Shown here: one piece after another, positions 1-9,911 of the stretch
Layout of the letters: every line of letters starts with the position of its first letter
Numbering within the stretch: the first letter of the stretch is position 1
NCBI RefSeq assembly: GCF_900108405.1
Contig: NZ_FNXG01000002.1
Location: 372,001-436,000 of the forward strand
DNA: 64,000 nucleotides
Direction of reading: 5' to 3'
DNA from: Paracoccus alkenifer
GTDB taxonomy: Bacteria > Pseudomonadota > Alphaproteobacteria > Rhodobacterales > Rhodobacteraceae
Program-made: the position numbers and the translations under genes
Notes under the pieces: model-generated
What the model was told of the DNA's origin: nothing
The model's database searches: none
The model's input: only the letters and a program-made list of their open reading frames with translations

Positions 1-700
1 TATACAGCCGCCGCCCCAAAGCATCCTCGACCAGGCAGGGGCCGACCTGTTCCGATGCCAGCAGCGTGTGCAATTCGCCGCGCGCGTCGATGTCGGGCTG
101 GCGCACCTCGGTCCAGCGGCTGACCGGGATCAGCACGTCGTCGGAAAACCCGCGCAGGTAAGGCGACGAGGGCGCAAGATTGCGGTGTCGGAAACAGCCA
201 AAGGCCTTGTCGTCCAGCATGTGCTTGGGCAGGCCGTGGAAATGCCACGCCATCGCCATGCCGCCCCAGCAGACGCCAAAGGTCGAATGCACATGGGTGC
301 GGGTCCAGTCGAACACCCGGCGCAATTCGTCCCAATAGGTCACCTGCTCATAGGGCAGATGCTCGATCGGGGCGCCGGTGACGATCAGCCCGTCGAAACG
401 CTCGCCCGAGGCCGCGACCTCGTTGAAGGGCCGGTAAAAGGATTCCAGATGGTCGGCGGCGGTATGGCGCGATTCGTGGTCCGACATGCGAATCAGCGAC
501 AGGTCGATCTGCAACGGCGTCGCCCCGATCAGCCGGGCGAACTGGTTTTCCGTCTGGATCTTTTTCGGCATCAGGTTCAGCAGCGCGATCCGCAGCGGGC
601 GGATGTCCTGACGCGCGGCGCGGTCGGGGGCCATCACCATCACCCCCTCGCGCTTGAGGATTTCAAACGCCGGCAGGTTCGAGGGCAGCGTAATCGGCAT
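1..700 (-). CDS. metA: Homoserine O-acyltransferase (MetA family), 3' part cut by window edge
   Basis: Activates homoserine by acylating its hydroxyl group, the first committed step of methionine synthesis in the cytoplasm. About 233 N-terminal residues are visible, read from the minus strand. They include the family block [11 protein letters not shown] (residues 44-54) and the nucleophile region FGVCWGG with Cys144. Residue 113 is Glu in GAPIE. By alignment from memory this is the position (Gly111 in E. coli, Glu111 in acetyl-CoA users) that decides acyl donor, so acetyl-CoA is predicted despite the common succinyltransferase name. The ATG shares one base with the stop of the upstream ATPase gene (TGATG), so translational coupling is likely. 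The C-terminal third lies outside the window. Confidence 0.93.
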   Translation of the reverse strand, partial: MPITLPSNLPAFEILKREGVMVMAPDRAARQDIRPLRIALLNLMPKKIQTENQFARLIGATPLQIDLSLIRMSDHESRHTAADHLESFYRPFNEVAASGERFDGLIVTGAPIEHLPYEQVTYWDELRRVFDWTRTHVHSTFGVCWGGMAMAWHFHGLPKHMLDDKAFGCFRHRNLAPSSPYLRGFSDDVLIPVSRWTEVRQPDIDARGELHTLLASEQVGPCLVEDALGRRLY

Positions 701-1563
701 CAGGCGTCCTTTCGGTGTTTGCGGGTGATCGCGCGGGCGATCAGCGCGGCGAAATCCGCGGGCGAGGCGACGCGGGTGATCTCGTCTGCCTCGACGGTGA
801 CGCCGCGCCGGGCCATGGCCTCGTATCGGGGCTGCCTGTGGGCCAGCGCGCGGGCATAGGTCCAGCGGATGAAGGCGTCGGGGCAGACCGGGCCGGGGTG
901 GGTATCGGCGTAATCGCTCCACGCGCGGGACAGGAAATCCGGCTGATAATACATCGGCTTGGGCGCGCGGTCAAAGCGGCGCACCAGTTCCGCCGTATGC
1001 GCCTCGGTCCCGCGGATCCAGACCGGCAGCATCAGCGCGGCGGTCGCCGCCAGCACCGGATCGTCGGGATCGTCGGGGTCCACCACCTCGCACACCGATC
1101 CCGAGGTGTCGCAGACGAAATCGCGATAGCCGTAGATCGCGCGGGCGCGGTCGATGAAATGCCCGCAATCCAGCATCGCCGCGATTTCCGCGGCGCGGTG
1201 CTGGTTCTGCCGGGTCATGTAGTCGGGAAACGCCAGCCCGCCCCGCGCCGGATCGCCGGGCTTGCCCAGATACATCGACAGCGGCGCCAGGTTGTCGAAG
1301 GTGATGTTCGAGCGGATGCGCACGGAATCGGTCAGCAGCAGCTCGCGCAGCAGCGGCACCCGCATGGCGTGCAGCTTGAACTCATCGGCGATCAGCTCGC
1401 CCATGTAGCGGGTGCCGATGCGGTAATCGACGCTGTAGTGGAACCAGCCGCCGGCGCGGCGCAGCATCGAGGCGACATGGGTTTTCCCCAGCCCGGACAT
1501 GCCGAACAGCATCACCCGCTTTTCGGGCGCCTCCAGCCACGATTCTGCGCTGTCGTAGATCAT
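700..1563 (-). CDS. P-loop ATPase of unknown role, coupled to metA
   Basis: I do not recognise a named family. The 287-residue protein starts MIYDSAESW and has a clear Walker A motif GMSGLGKT at residues 21-28. It has no signal peptide or membrane segment, so it should be a cytoplasmic nucleotide-binding protein. The acidic stretch [10 protein letters not shown] lies mid-protein. The reading frame stays open upstream to about 1653, but the ATG at 1563 gives a sensible N-terminus with the P-loop near the start, and the upstream codons overlap the spacer holding the omp terminator. It overlaps metA by one base, so the two are probably one transcript. A kinase-like or regulatory function linked to methionine or homoserine metabolism is only inferred from this linkage. 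Confidence 0.75.
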   Translation of the reverse strand: MIYDSAESWLEAPEKRVMLFGMSGLGKTHVASMLRRAGGWFHYSVDYRIGTRYMGELIADEFKLHAMRVPLLRELLLTDSVRIRSNITFDNLAPLSMYLGKPGDPARGGLAFPDYMTRQNQHRAAEIAAMLDCGHFIDRARAIYGYRDFVCDTSGSVCEVVDPDDPDDPVLAATAALMLPVWIRGTEAHTAELVRRFDRAPKPMYYQPDFLSRAWSDYADTHPGPVCPDAFIRWTYARALAHRQPRYEAMARRGVTVEADEITRVASPADFAALIARAITRKHRKDA

Positions 1564-1611
1564 CGGTCCCGCCTGCTTGCCTGTCGCCGCGATAGGTAGG
1601 CCGCGAGGCGC

Positions 1612-1643
1612 AAAAGGAAAAGGGGCGGCTGGCGGGCCGCCCC
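1612..1643 (-). terminator. Rho-independent terminator after the FadL-type gene
   Basis: On the minus strand an 8-bp perfect stem, GGGGCGGC with GCCGCCCC around a 6-base loop, is followed by TTTTCCTTTT. It lies 23 bases past the stop of the outer-membrane protein gene and before the ATPase start at 1563. Confidence 0.75.
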
Positions 1644-1665
1644 CGTGCCCCAAGGTGAGAAGGGG

Positions 1666-2829
1666 TCAGAAGCTGTAGCCGACCTTGACGCCGACGCCCC
1701 ATGCGTCGTTGTCGCGGAACTCGGCGCGGGCGGTATCGGCGGTTTCGGCATCGGCATCGCCGAGCTTGATATAGGTGATCCCGGTCGTGACCTTCCAGTT
1801 GTCCTGGGTGTAGATCGCGGCCAGACCGACGCTCTTGCGGCCGGTGGTCGGGGACAGCGGTGAAACCAGCCGACGGCCCGATTTCTCATAGCCGAAAGAC
1901 AGCGCCCCCGACCAGTTCTCGGTGAACTTGCGGCCGACGCCCAGCGTGTAGGTGGTGGTATCTTCCAGGGTGACAAGACCCTCATCCGCGCCTGGCAGTC
2001 CGTAGTCGCCCATGCCTACGAAACCTTCTGGGCTGACCTTGAACTCGGACCAATTAACCCAGCGGATCGATCCGAAAACAAGCGTGTCCGCGGCAACGCC
2101 CGTCTGGCCTTCAAGTGTCCAAGACCTCGGTGTCTTTACCGTGGTTTCAGAAGATCCATTTAATGTGGGCACAGGCAAGCCGGTTTCTTCAGTGTCGAAG
2201 TCGTGTTCCACCGGTGAATTGTAAGTTAAGGACACCCTCGCCGCGATTTCGGGTTTTTCCCAACTGGCGCCAAGAACGTAGCCCCAGCCCCAAACACCAT
2301 CTAATTTTGCATTGTAGCCGTTGACGGCGCCGTAAGCGACGCCCTGTAGAGTGACGTCTCCGCTAGCGTGAGAGCCACGCAGGCCGCCGTGGACTGCAAA
2401 ATTGTTGTCAAATTTATACCTCAGCAGCGCTGTGTAGGTGGTCGAATCTACATCAACAGCGGTTCCACCAAGTGCCGTCGTCGCGGGATCACCAGGATAA
2501 TACATGTCCGCCCCGAACGGCTGCTCAATAATGATGGCGCCCGAGAGGTTTTCATTGAACTGATGTTTGTAACCCAAGCCGAAAAAATTATAGTTTTTGG
2601 CGATGTCTCCGGTCGAGTTGCCGCCGGGAAGCGGTCCCAAGGGCAATTCGGTTCCCGAAAGCTTCGGGCTGACCCGCCCTGCGCCGAACTCCACATAATT
2701 GCCCTGCTCGAACAGGATGCCCAGCGATTGCGGAGCGCGCTCGATGGCGCCGGCGAACACCGGCGCTGCCGTCAGCAGCAGCGCCGCGGTGCCCGTCAGC
2801 AGGCGTTTTCCCGTGAACGGATATGTCAT
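1666..2829 (-). CDS. FadL/OmpP1/TodX-type outer-membrane transport protein
   Basis: The 387-residue protein is predicted to be a 14-strand outer-membrane beta-barrel of the long-chain fatty acid and hydrophobic compound uptake family. The signal peptide spans about residues 1-26 and ends in PVFA before GAIERAPQS. Mature features include repeated GLGYKHQ/GVGRKF-type strands and a terminal aromatic (GYSF), typical of barrel proteins. The start at 2829 is preferred to the ATG 21 bases upstream because GGAGGA sits at good spacing before it. A stretch at about 2030-2650 is much poorer in GC (43% at 2401-2460) than the ends (72% at 1681-1740), suggesting allele exchange of surface-exposed parts. 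A terminator follows the stop. The substrate cannot be deduced. Confidence 0.88.
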   Translation of the reverse strand: MTYPFTGKRLLTGTAALLLTAAPVFAGAIERAPQSLGILFEQGNYVEFGAGRVSPKLSGTELPLGPLPGGNSTGDIAKNYNFFGLGYKHQFNENLSGAIIIEQPFGADMYYPGDPATTALGGTAVDVDSTTYTALLRYKFDNNFAVHGGLRGSHASGDVTLQGVAYGAVNGYNAKLDGVWGWGYVLGASWEKPEIAARVSLTYNSPVEHDFDTEETGLPVPTLNGSSETTVKTPRSWTLEGQTGVAADTLVFGSIRWVNWSEFKVSPEGFVGMGDYGLPGADEGLVTLEDTTTYTLGVGRKFTENWSGALSFGYEKSGRRLVSPLSPTTGRKSVGLAAIYTQDNWKVTTGITYIKLGDADAETADTARAEFRDNDAWGVGVKVGYSF

Positions 2830-3083
2830 CGAAGTTCCTCCCTGGCTCATGGACCGACTCGTCGCTTGTGACGAGTGGTTTTCTTGTCATCTTCGGCCTG
2901 AGCGGGCGCCGGTCAATCCATTCCATGCGTGACGCGGCGTTCCGGCGCCCGGGCGTGCCCGTTCGTGGCGGCGATGCAACGTTTCGCGGCCGAATCGGGC
3001 GGGCAGGGGTGCGGCCCCGGCCAAAGGGGTGGCGCGATTTGCCGCGCTTGGCATCGGCGCGCGGGGCTGCGATCATGCGGGTC

Positions 3084-4082
3084 ATGAACAAGGACCGCCT
3101 GCATTTCGCGATGCCCCGCCCCGTCCCGCCCGGCCTTTGGCGCAGGGTGCCTCCGGCCGTGTTTCCGCCGGTTCTGGGCGCGCTGGCGCTGGTGCTGGCG
3201 TGGCTGGGGGGCGTGTCGGCCTTTGCCCTGCCGCGCGCGCTGGCCGAGCTGCTGGCCGGGATGATGCTGGCGATCGCCGGGTTTGCGATGCTGGCCTACG
3301 GGGTCAAGCTGGCCCGCCGCCCCGGCGTGCTGGCCGAGGATCTGGCGATCCTGCCCGGCCGTGCCGGCGTCGCGGCGGGGGTGCTGGCGGTCTATCTGGT
3401 CGCGGCGCTGCTGGCGGCGCTGGGGATGGGGGGCGCGGCCAAGGCGGTGCTGGGCGCGGGGCTGATCCTGCACGCGGTGCTGCTGGTGGTGCTGGTCGCG
3501 GTGCTGCGCAGCCTGCCCCCCGAACAGCGCCGAGTCGCGCCGGCGTGGCATCTCAGCTTTACCGGCCCCATCGTCGCCGCCCGCGCCGCGCTGCTGCTGG
3601 GCTGGCCCGGGCTGGCGTGGTGGCTGTTCTGGCCGACGCTGCTGGTGGCACTGGCGATCTATGTGGTCAGCGCCCGGCAGGCGATGACGGCGCGGGTGCC
3701 GCCGCCGCTGCGGCCGCTGCTGGCGATCCATCTGGCGCCGATCGCGCTGTTCGGGACGGTGGCGCTGGGGCTGGGCTGGACCGGCGCGGGGACGGCGATT
3801 GCGTGGCTGGCGCTGGCGCTGCTGGCCCTGGGGCTGGTCTCGGCGCGCTGGCTGCTGGCGGACGGGTTTTCCGCGCTGTGGGGGGCGCTGACCTTTCCGG
3901 TGGCGGCGACCGCGGGGCTGTGGGTGACGCTGTGGCAGCTGCACCCGTCCGAAGCGCACCGGCTGATCGCCGGGATCACGCTGGTCGCGGCCACGCTGGT
4001 GGTGGTCCCGATCCTTGCGCTGGTGCTGCGGGCATGGGCGCAGGGCCGCCTGCCGGTGAAAACCAACGCCGCCATCGCCTGA
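3084..4082 (+). CDS. TehA/SLAC1-type (TDT family) membrane channel or transporter
   Basis: The 332-residue integral membrane protein has about ten hydrophobic segments. It matches the 'tellurium resistance protein' of the tellurite-resistance/dicarboxylate transporter family: N-terminal PPAVFPPVLG block, then ARRPGVLAEDLAILPGRAG and PEQRRVAPAWHLSF in loops. Family members are anion channels or exporters related to SLAC1. Tellurite resistance is a name, not a demonstrated role here. The frame is open from 2823, but the first good starts are ATG 3075 and 3084; I chose 3084 by family length, and neither has a strong ribosome binding site. It is followed 81 bases later by guaB in the same direction. 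Confidence 0.8.
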   Translation: MNKDRLHFAMPRPVPPGLWRRVPPAVFPPVLGALALVLAWLGGVSAFALPRALAELLAGMMLAIAGFAMLAYGVKLARRPGVLAEDLAILPGRAGVAAGVLAVYLVAALLAALGMGGAAKAVLGAGLILHAVLLVVLVAVLRSLPPEQRRVAPAWHLSFTGPIVAARAALLLGWPGLAWWLFWPTLLVALAIYVVSARQAMTARVPPPLRPLLAIHLAPIALFGTVALGLGWTGAGTAIAWLALALLALGLVSARWLLADGFSALWGALTFPVAATAGLWVTLWQLHPSEAHRLIAGITLVAATLVVVPILALVLRAWAQGRLPVKTNAAIA

Positions 4083-4121
4083 ACCTGCGCGGGGTGGCTG
4101 GACTTTCCGGCCCGGCCATGA

Positions 4122-5612
<1,491 letters not shown>

Positions 5613-5648
5613 TCCGCGCGGCGCGGGCCACTTGGCAGGGTGGGCGCA

Positions 5649-6566
5649 TCAGCCGAGCAGCGCGATCAGCATCACCGGGACCGCCACGGTGGCGATCAGC
5701 GTCTGGGCGGCGGTGATGCCGGCCATCAGCGCGTGGTCTCCGCCCAGCTGACGGGCGAGGATATAGGACGACGAGGCCGTGGGCATCACCTGAAACACCA
5801 GCGCGGCGACCAGCGCCTCGCCCGTCAGACCCACGGCTTGGGCCAGCGCCAGCGTCACCAGCGGCATCGCCCCGAACTTCAGCGCCGAGGACGCCGCGAC
5901 CGGCACAAGCCAGCGCCGGGCGCCTGAGAATTGCAGCGCCGCGCCCACGCAAAGCAGCCCCATCGGCAGCGCCGCCGCCCCCAGCGACCGCAGCGCCGGC
6001 GCCACGCCCGGCGGCAGCCCCAGCCCCGCCGCCTGAAACCCAAGCCCCGCTGCCGAGGCCAGCAGCAGCGGGTTTGTCGCCAGCTGCCGCAGGATCGCGC
6101 CGGGACCGGGCCGGTGCCGCCCATGCCGGGCAAGGACCAGGATCGACAGGATATTGACCGTCGGCACGATAATCGCATTGCAGACCGCGGCCAGCGCCAC
6201 GCCGCTGCTGCCGACCAGCCCCACACTCAGCGTCACCGCGACGTAGTTGTTGAACCGGATGCTGCCCTGAAAGACCGAGGTGAAGCCGGGGCCGTCGATC
6301 CCCATCGGGCGGCGCACCAGCAGGGTCAGCCCCGCCACGACAAGGATCGCCGCGACCAGCACCGCCGCCAGCCGCAGGAACGGCAGCGCCCCGATGTCGG
6401 CCGTCGCCAGCCCGTGAAAGAACAGGCTGGGCAGCAGGATGAAATAGCTCAGCCTTTCGGCCTGCGCCCAGAAACCGGCATCCCGAAACCCGCGCCGGCT
6501 CAGGCCCGCCCCCAGCGCGATCAGCAGGATGATCGGCGCCAGCGCCAGCAAGATGGCCATGGTCAT
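5649..6566 (-). CDS. AEC family transporter (auxin efflux carrier type permease)
   Basis: The 305-residue membrane protein has about ten hydrophobic helices in two halves. It starts MTMAILLALAPIILLIALG and ends in a helix-rich AEC C-terminus with SSSYILARQLGGD and GITAAQTL. Such carriers move small organic anions or amino-acid-like compounds; the bacterial substrate is generally unknown. The frame runs open to 6686, but the region above 6566 is proline/arginine-rich shadow overlapping the upstream hyi-type gene, so ATG 6566 (or 6560) is taken as start. It lies 40 bases after the isomerase gene on the same strand and may share its transcript, which would hint at a sugar-acid substrate. Confidence 0.85.
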   Translation of the reverse strand: MTMAILLALAPIILLIALGAGLSRRGFRDAGFWAQAERLSYFILLPSLFFHGLATADIGALPFLRLAAVLVAAILVVAGLTLLVRRPMGIDGPGFTSVFQGSIRFNNYVAVTLSVGLVGSSGVALAAVCNAIIVPTVNILSILVLARHGRHRPGPGAILRQLATNPLLLASAAGLGFQAAGLGLPPGVAPALRSLGAAALPMGLLCVGAALQFSGARRWLVPVAASSALKFGAMPLVTLALAQAVGLTGEALVAALVFQVMPTASSSYILARQLGGDHALMAGITAAQTLIATVAVPVMLIALLG

Positions 6567-6606
6567 GGGGAACCGCCCTCGTGCCGCGGGTGGGCTGCGG
6601 GCGGGG

Positions 6607-7365
6607 TCACGCCGGGGTGTTGAGCCATTCCAGTCCGGTTTCGGTGGTGGTGGCGGGGTTGTATTCGGCCGAGACCCAGCCGTCATAGCCCGATGCCTTC
6701 AGCCGGCGGAAGAACGCGGGATAGTCGATATCGCCGCCCTGAGGCTCGTTTCGCCCGGGAAACCCCGCGATCTGGATGTGGCGGGCGCGGGCGCCGTGCC
6801 GGTCCCAGCAGGCCAGCGCGTCGCCGGTGATGTGCTGTGCGTGATAGGCGTCGAATTGCAGGCCGAGGTTCGGCGCGCCCACCTCGTCCAGAATCCCGGC
6901 CGCAAGCTCGAAATCGTTCAGGAAATAGCCCGGCATGTCCACCGGGTTCAGCGGCTCGATCAGCAGGCTGAGCTGCGGGGCCTGCGCCGCTGCCCATGAC
7001 AGGTTGTCGACGAATATGCGGCGCGCCGCGTCCCCTTCGGCGCGGCCGGCCATGATGTGCAGATGCATCGCCCCCAGTTCCTGCGCGAAACGCAGCGCGC
7101 GGGTAAAATCGCGGCGGAAACGGTCCTCTCCGCCGGGGATGGCGGCGAAACCGCGCGGCCCGCCGGCCCAGTTCGGGGGCGGGGTGTTCAGCAGCACGAA
7201 CGCCAGCCCCTCGGCGCGGGCGGCGCGGGAAAGTTCACGCGTGGCCAGATCATAGGGAAACAGCACCTCGACCCCGGTAAACCCCGCCCGCCGCGCCGCG
7301 GCAAAGCGTTCGAGCATCGGCAGTTCCGTGAACAGCATCGTCAGATTCGCCGCAAAGCGCGTCAT
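6607..7365 (-). CDS. hyi: Hydroxypyruvate isomerase-type TIM-barrel protein (Hyi/OtnI family)
   Basis: The 252-residue protein is predicted to interconvert hydroxypyruvate and tartronate semialdehyde, or to act on a related 2-oxo-tetronate. It has the xylose-isomerase-like TIM barrel pattern: FAANLTMLFTELP at the N-terminus, GVEVLFPY, HIMAG (residues around 104), LIEPLNPVDMPGY with the metal-ligand Glu, GLQFDAYHAQ, HIQIAGFPGRNEP and a late AEYNP. Length and order agree with Hyi and with OtnI, which cannot be separated by eye. Its ATG directly follows the stop of the DUF1285 gene (TGAATG), so the two are probably coupled. The AEC permease downstream may carry a related organic acid. Confidence 0.82.
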   Translation of the reverse strand: MTRFAANLTMLFTELPMLERFAAARRAGFTGVEVLFPYDLATRELSRAARAEGLAFVLLNTPPPNWAGGPRGFAAIPGGEDRFRRDFTRALRFAQELGAMHLHIMAGRAEGDAARRIFVDNLSWAAAQAPQLSLLIEPLNPVDMPGYFLNDFELAAGILDEVGAPNLGLQFDAYHAQHITGDALACWDRHGARARHIQIAGFPGRNEPQGGDIDYPAFFRRLKASGYDGWVSAEYNPATTTETGLEWLNTPA

Positions 7366-7935
7366 TCAGCCCTCCAGCGCGAAACTGGCCCCGTGCGAGC
7401 GCAGCACCAGCCGGCCCGCGCCGTCCTGGGTCGCGGCCTCGACCAGCCGGTAAAAGGTCTTGCGGTCGATCAGCGCATCCAGCCCGCCCCGCACATGCAC
7501 ATAGGGGCGCGGCGCGCCGTCGCGGTCCTCGACCCGGATCGCGTTTTCGGGGCCGGCCACCACCGTATCGCCGACATTGGTGACAAAGCGGATCTCGTCC
7601 GCGCCGATGTCGGCATCCACGGCCAGAAACGGCGCGTCCTGCACCCTGATACCCAGCTTTTCCACCGGAGTGACCAGAAAGAACCGGTCCCCCTCGCGTT
7701 TCAGGACCGAGGCGAACAGCCGCACCATCTCGGGGCGGCCGATGGGGCTGCCTTCGTGGATCCAGCGCCCGTCGGCGCGGATTTCCAGGTCCATCTCGCC
7801 GCAATAGGGCGGGTTCCACAGATGCACCGGCGCCGGGCCGCGACCCTTGGCCTGCCGCGCCGCGGCGATGATGCCGTCGCCCCTGGCCGCGCCCGTCGCG
7901 CGATCGTGCGGCGAATCTGCCCGTCTGTCCGTCAT
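7366..7935 (-). CDS. DUF1285 protein
   Basis: The 189-residue cytoplasmic protein matches the DUF1285 family, whose biochemical role is not established. Recognisable stretches are VHLWNPPYCGEMDLEI, the central ADGRWIHEGSPIGRPEMVRLF, and FLVTPVEKLGIRVQDAPF. It has no signal peptide or membrane helix. ATG 7935 is chosen because the frame beyond it (open to 10215) overlaps the divergent moxR cluster and reads as a low-complexity Arg/Ala/Pro shadow. The gene is divergent from moxR with only 63 bases between starts, which must hold both promoters. It abuts the Hyi-type gene. Confidence 0.85.
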   Translation of the reverse strand: MTDRRADSPHDRATGAARGDGIIAAARQAKGRGPAPVHLWNPPYCGEMDLEIRADGRWIHEGSPIGRPEMVRLFASVLKREGDRFFLVTPVEKLGIRVQDAPFLAVDADIGADEIRFVTNVGDTVVAGPENAIRVEDRDGAPRPYVHVRGGLDALIDRKTFYRLVEAATQDGAGRLVLRSHGASFALEG

Positions 7936-7998
7936 TGCTGGTGGAGCCTCGCTGTTTCTCCTCATATGCTCGGGATAACGCAGAGCAGGGGCAAAGTC

Positions 7999-9018
7999 AT
8001 GGCCGCACACGCCGATATCACCGCAGGGCAGGATCTTGTCGCCGAGGCCGGGCAGCTGGCCGCGCGCCTGACCGAGGCCCGCGCCAGCATCGAGCGCCGT
8101 TTCGTCGGCCAGCACGAGGTGGTCGAACAGGTGCTGGCCGCGATCCTGTCGGGGGGCCACGCGCTGCTGGTCGGGCAGCCGGGACTGGGCAAGACCATGC
8201 TGGTCGATACGCTGTCCACGGTGCTGGGGCTGGACAGCGCCCGCATCCAGTTCACCCCGGACCTGATGCCGGCCGATATCCTCGGGTCCGAAGTGCTGGA
8301 CATGAACGCCGACGGCAGCCGCAGCTTCCGCTTTGTCCAGGGGCCGGTGTTCACCCAGCTGCTGATGGCGGACGAGATCAACCGCGCCAGCCCCCGCACC
8401 CAATCCGCGCTGTTGCAGGCCATGCAAGAGGGCGAGGTCACCATCGGCGGCGCCCATCGCCCGCTGGGCCGGCCCTTTCACGTTCTGGCGACGCAGAACC
8501 CCATCGAGCAAGAGGGCACCTATCCGCTGCCCGAGGCGCAGCTGGACCGTTTCCTGCTGCAAGTGGACATCGACTATCCCGACCGCGACACCGAACGCGC
8601 GATCCTGCTGGCCACCACCGGGGTGGAACAGGACCGCCCCCATGCGGTGCTGGACGCGCCCGCGCTGATCGCGGCGCAGCGGCTGGTGCGGGCGATGCCG
8701 GTGGGCGACAGCGTCGCCTCGGCCATCCTCGACCTGGTGCGGGGGGCGCGGCCGGGCGGACCCGAGGCCGCGCCGTGGCTGTCGGATACGCTGATCTGGG
8801 GACCGGGGCCGCGCGCCGCGCAGGCGCTGATGCTGCTGGTGCGGGCGCGGGCGGTGTTGCAGGGGCGGCTGGCGCCGACGCTGGACGACGTGGCCGCGAT
8901 GGCTGCGCCGGTGCTGCGCCACCGCATGGCGCTGTCCTTTGCGGCGCGGGCGCGGGGCGATTCGGCCGATGCGGTGATCGCGCGGCTGATGGGCGACAGC
9001 CTGCTGGCGGCCGCCTGA
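7999..9018 (+). CDS. MoxR-family AAA+ ATPase
   Basis: The 339-residue cytoplasmic AAA+ ATPase probably acts as a chaperone-like remodeller of the membrane and von Willebrand-type partners encoded just downstream. Walker A GQPGLGKT is at residues 59-66, Walker B LLMADEIN with Asp125/Glu126, followed by sensor-1-like ATQNPIEQEGTYPLPEAQLDRF, a MoxR hallmark. AGGGGC lies upstream of ATG 7999; the open frame further upstream overlaps DUF1285. It opens a six-gene run of MoxR, DUF58, BatA-like, DUF4159, membrane protein and DacB with a 5-base gap and then four 4-base overlaps. This layout fits the MoxR/DUF58 systems tied to cell-envelope stress or maturation in other bacteria. Confidence 0.95.
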   Translation: MAAHADITAGQDLVAEAGQLAARLTEARASIERRFVGQHEVVEQVLAAILSGGHALLVGQPGLGKTMLVDTLSTVLGLDSARIQFTPDLMPADILGSEVLDMNADGSRSFRFVQGPVFTQLLMADEINRASPRTQSALLQAMQEGEVTIGGAHRPLGRPFHVLATQNPIEQEGTYPLPEAQLDRFLLQVDIDYPDRDTERAILLATTGVEQDRPHAVLDAPALIAAQRLVRAMPVGDSVASAILDLVRGARPGGPEAAPWLSDTLIWGPGPRAAQALMLLVRARAVLQGRLAPTLDDVAAMAAPVLRHRMALSFAARARGDSADAVIARLMGDSLLAAA

Positions 9019-9023
9019 GCGCG

Positions 9024-9911
9024 ATGCGGGTTGCGGGATCCAGCCGCGGGCCAGCGGCGTCGGGGGATGGCTCTGCCGCGCTGCGGCTGGGGGCGGAATC
9101 CGCGGCGCTGGGCCTGCCCGCGCTGATGCTCGCGGCCGAGCGGCTGGCCGCCAGCGTCGATCCCGGCGCGCATGGGCTGCGCCGCGCCGGCGCGGGCGAG
9201 GATTTCTGGCAATACCGCCCCGCCGCGCCGGGCGATCCGGCCGGGCTGATCGACTGGCGCCGCTCGGCCCGCTCTGACGCGGCCTTTGTGCGCGAACGCG
9301 AATTGCAGGCGCCGCAGGCGGCGGTGCTGTGGGTGTCGGGCACGCAAGGCATGGGGTGGAGCGGCGATCCCGCCCGCCCGCCCAAGCGCGACAGGGGCCG
9401 GGTGCTGGCCTTGGCGCTGGGGCTTTTGATGCTGCGCGGGGGTGAACGCGTGGGCATCGGCGCCGCGCCCGCGCGGCCGGGGCGTGTGCAGGCCGAGGCG
9501 CTGGCCCGCGACCTGCTGGCCGCCTCGGATGAGCTGCCGGGTCAGGATGCGCTGCGCCCGCATCGCCGCGTGGTGCTGGTCGGGGATTTTCTGGGCGATC
9601 TGACGGGCCTGTGCGGGCTGCTGGGGCAGGCGGCGGCGCTGGGCTGTCGCGGCGCGCTGCTGCAACTGCTCGATCCGGTCGAAGAGAGCTTTCCCTTTGC
9701 CGGCGCAGTGCGGTTCCGCGCGCCCTCGGGGGAACGCCACGCCACCGGCAACGCCGCCGCCCTGCGCGAGGCATATCTGGCCCGGCTTGCCGCCCGCCGA
9801 GCCGAGCTGGCGCAGCTGGCCGCGGCAGCGGGCTGGCAGTTCGGCACCCATGACACCGGTGCTGCGCCCGCGGCCGCGCTGCTGTGGCTGCATGGGGCGC
9901 TGTCGCCATGA
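9024..9911 (+). CDS. DUF58 domain protein (MoxR partner)
   Basis: The 295-residue protein carries the DUF58 signature RRAGAGEDFWQYRPAAPGDP followed by IDWRRSARSD, near residues 53-82. Then comes a von Willebrand A-like core with VLWVSGTQGMGWS and VVLVGDFLGDL in place of a usual MIDAS strand. No membrane segment is evident before the DUF58 block. DUF58 proteins are encoded next to MoxR ATPases almost universally and are thought to be their partner. It starts 5 bases after moxR and overlaps the next gene by four bases (ATGA). The precise biochemical role is not known. Confidence 0.92.
   Translation: MRVAGSSRGPAASGDGSAALRLGAESAALGLPALMLAAERLAASVDPGAHGLRRAGAGEDFWQYRPAAPGDPAGLIDWRRSARSDAAFVRERELQAPQAAVLWVSGTQGMGWSGDPARPPKRDRGRVLALALGLLMLRGGERVGIGAAPARPGRVQAEALARDLLAASDELPGQDALRPHRRVVLVGDFLGDLTGLCGLLGQAAALGCRGALLQLLDPVEESFPFAGAVRFRAPSGERHATGNAAALREAYLARLAARRAELAQLAAAAGWQFGTHDTGAAPAAALLWLHGALSP

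Noticed and set aside
1564..1665. Possible SAM-II riboswitch ahead of the ATPase-metA unit
   Set aside because: SAM-II occurs before metA in some alphaproteobacteria, but only 48 bases lie between the omp terminator and the ATPase ATG, and no SAM-II-like pseudoknot could be drawn.
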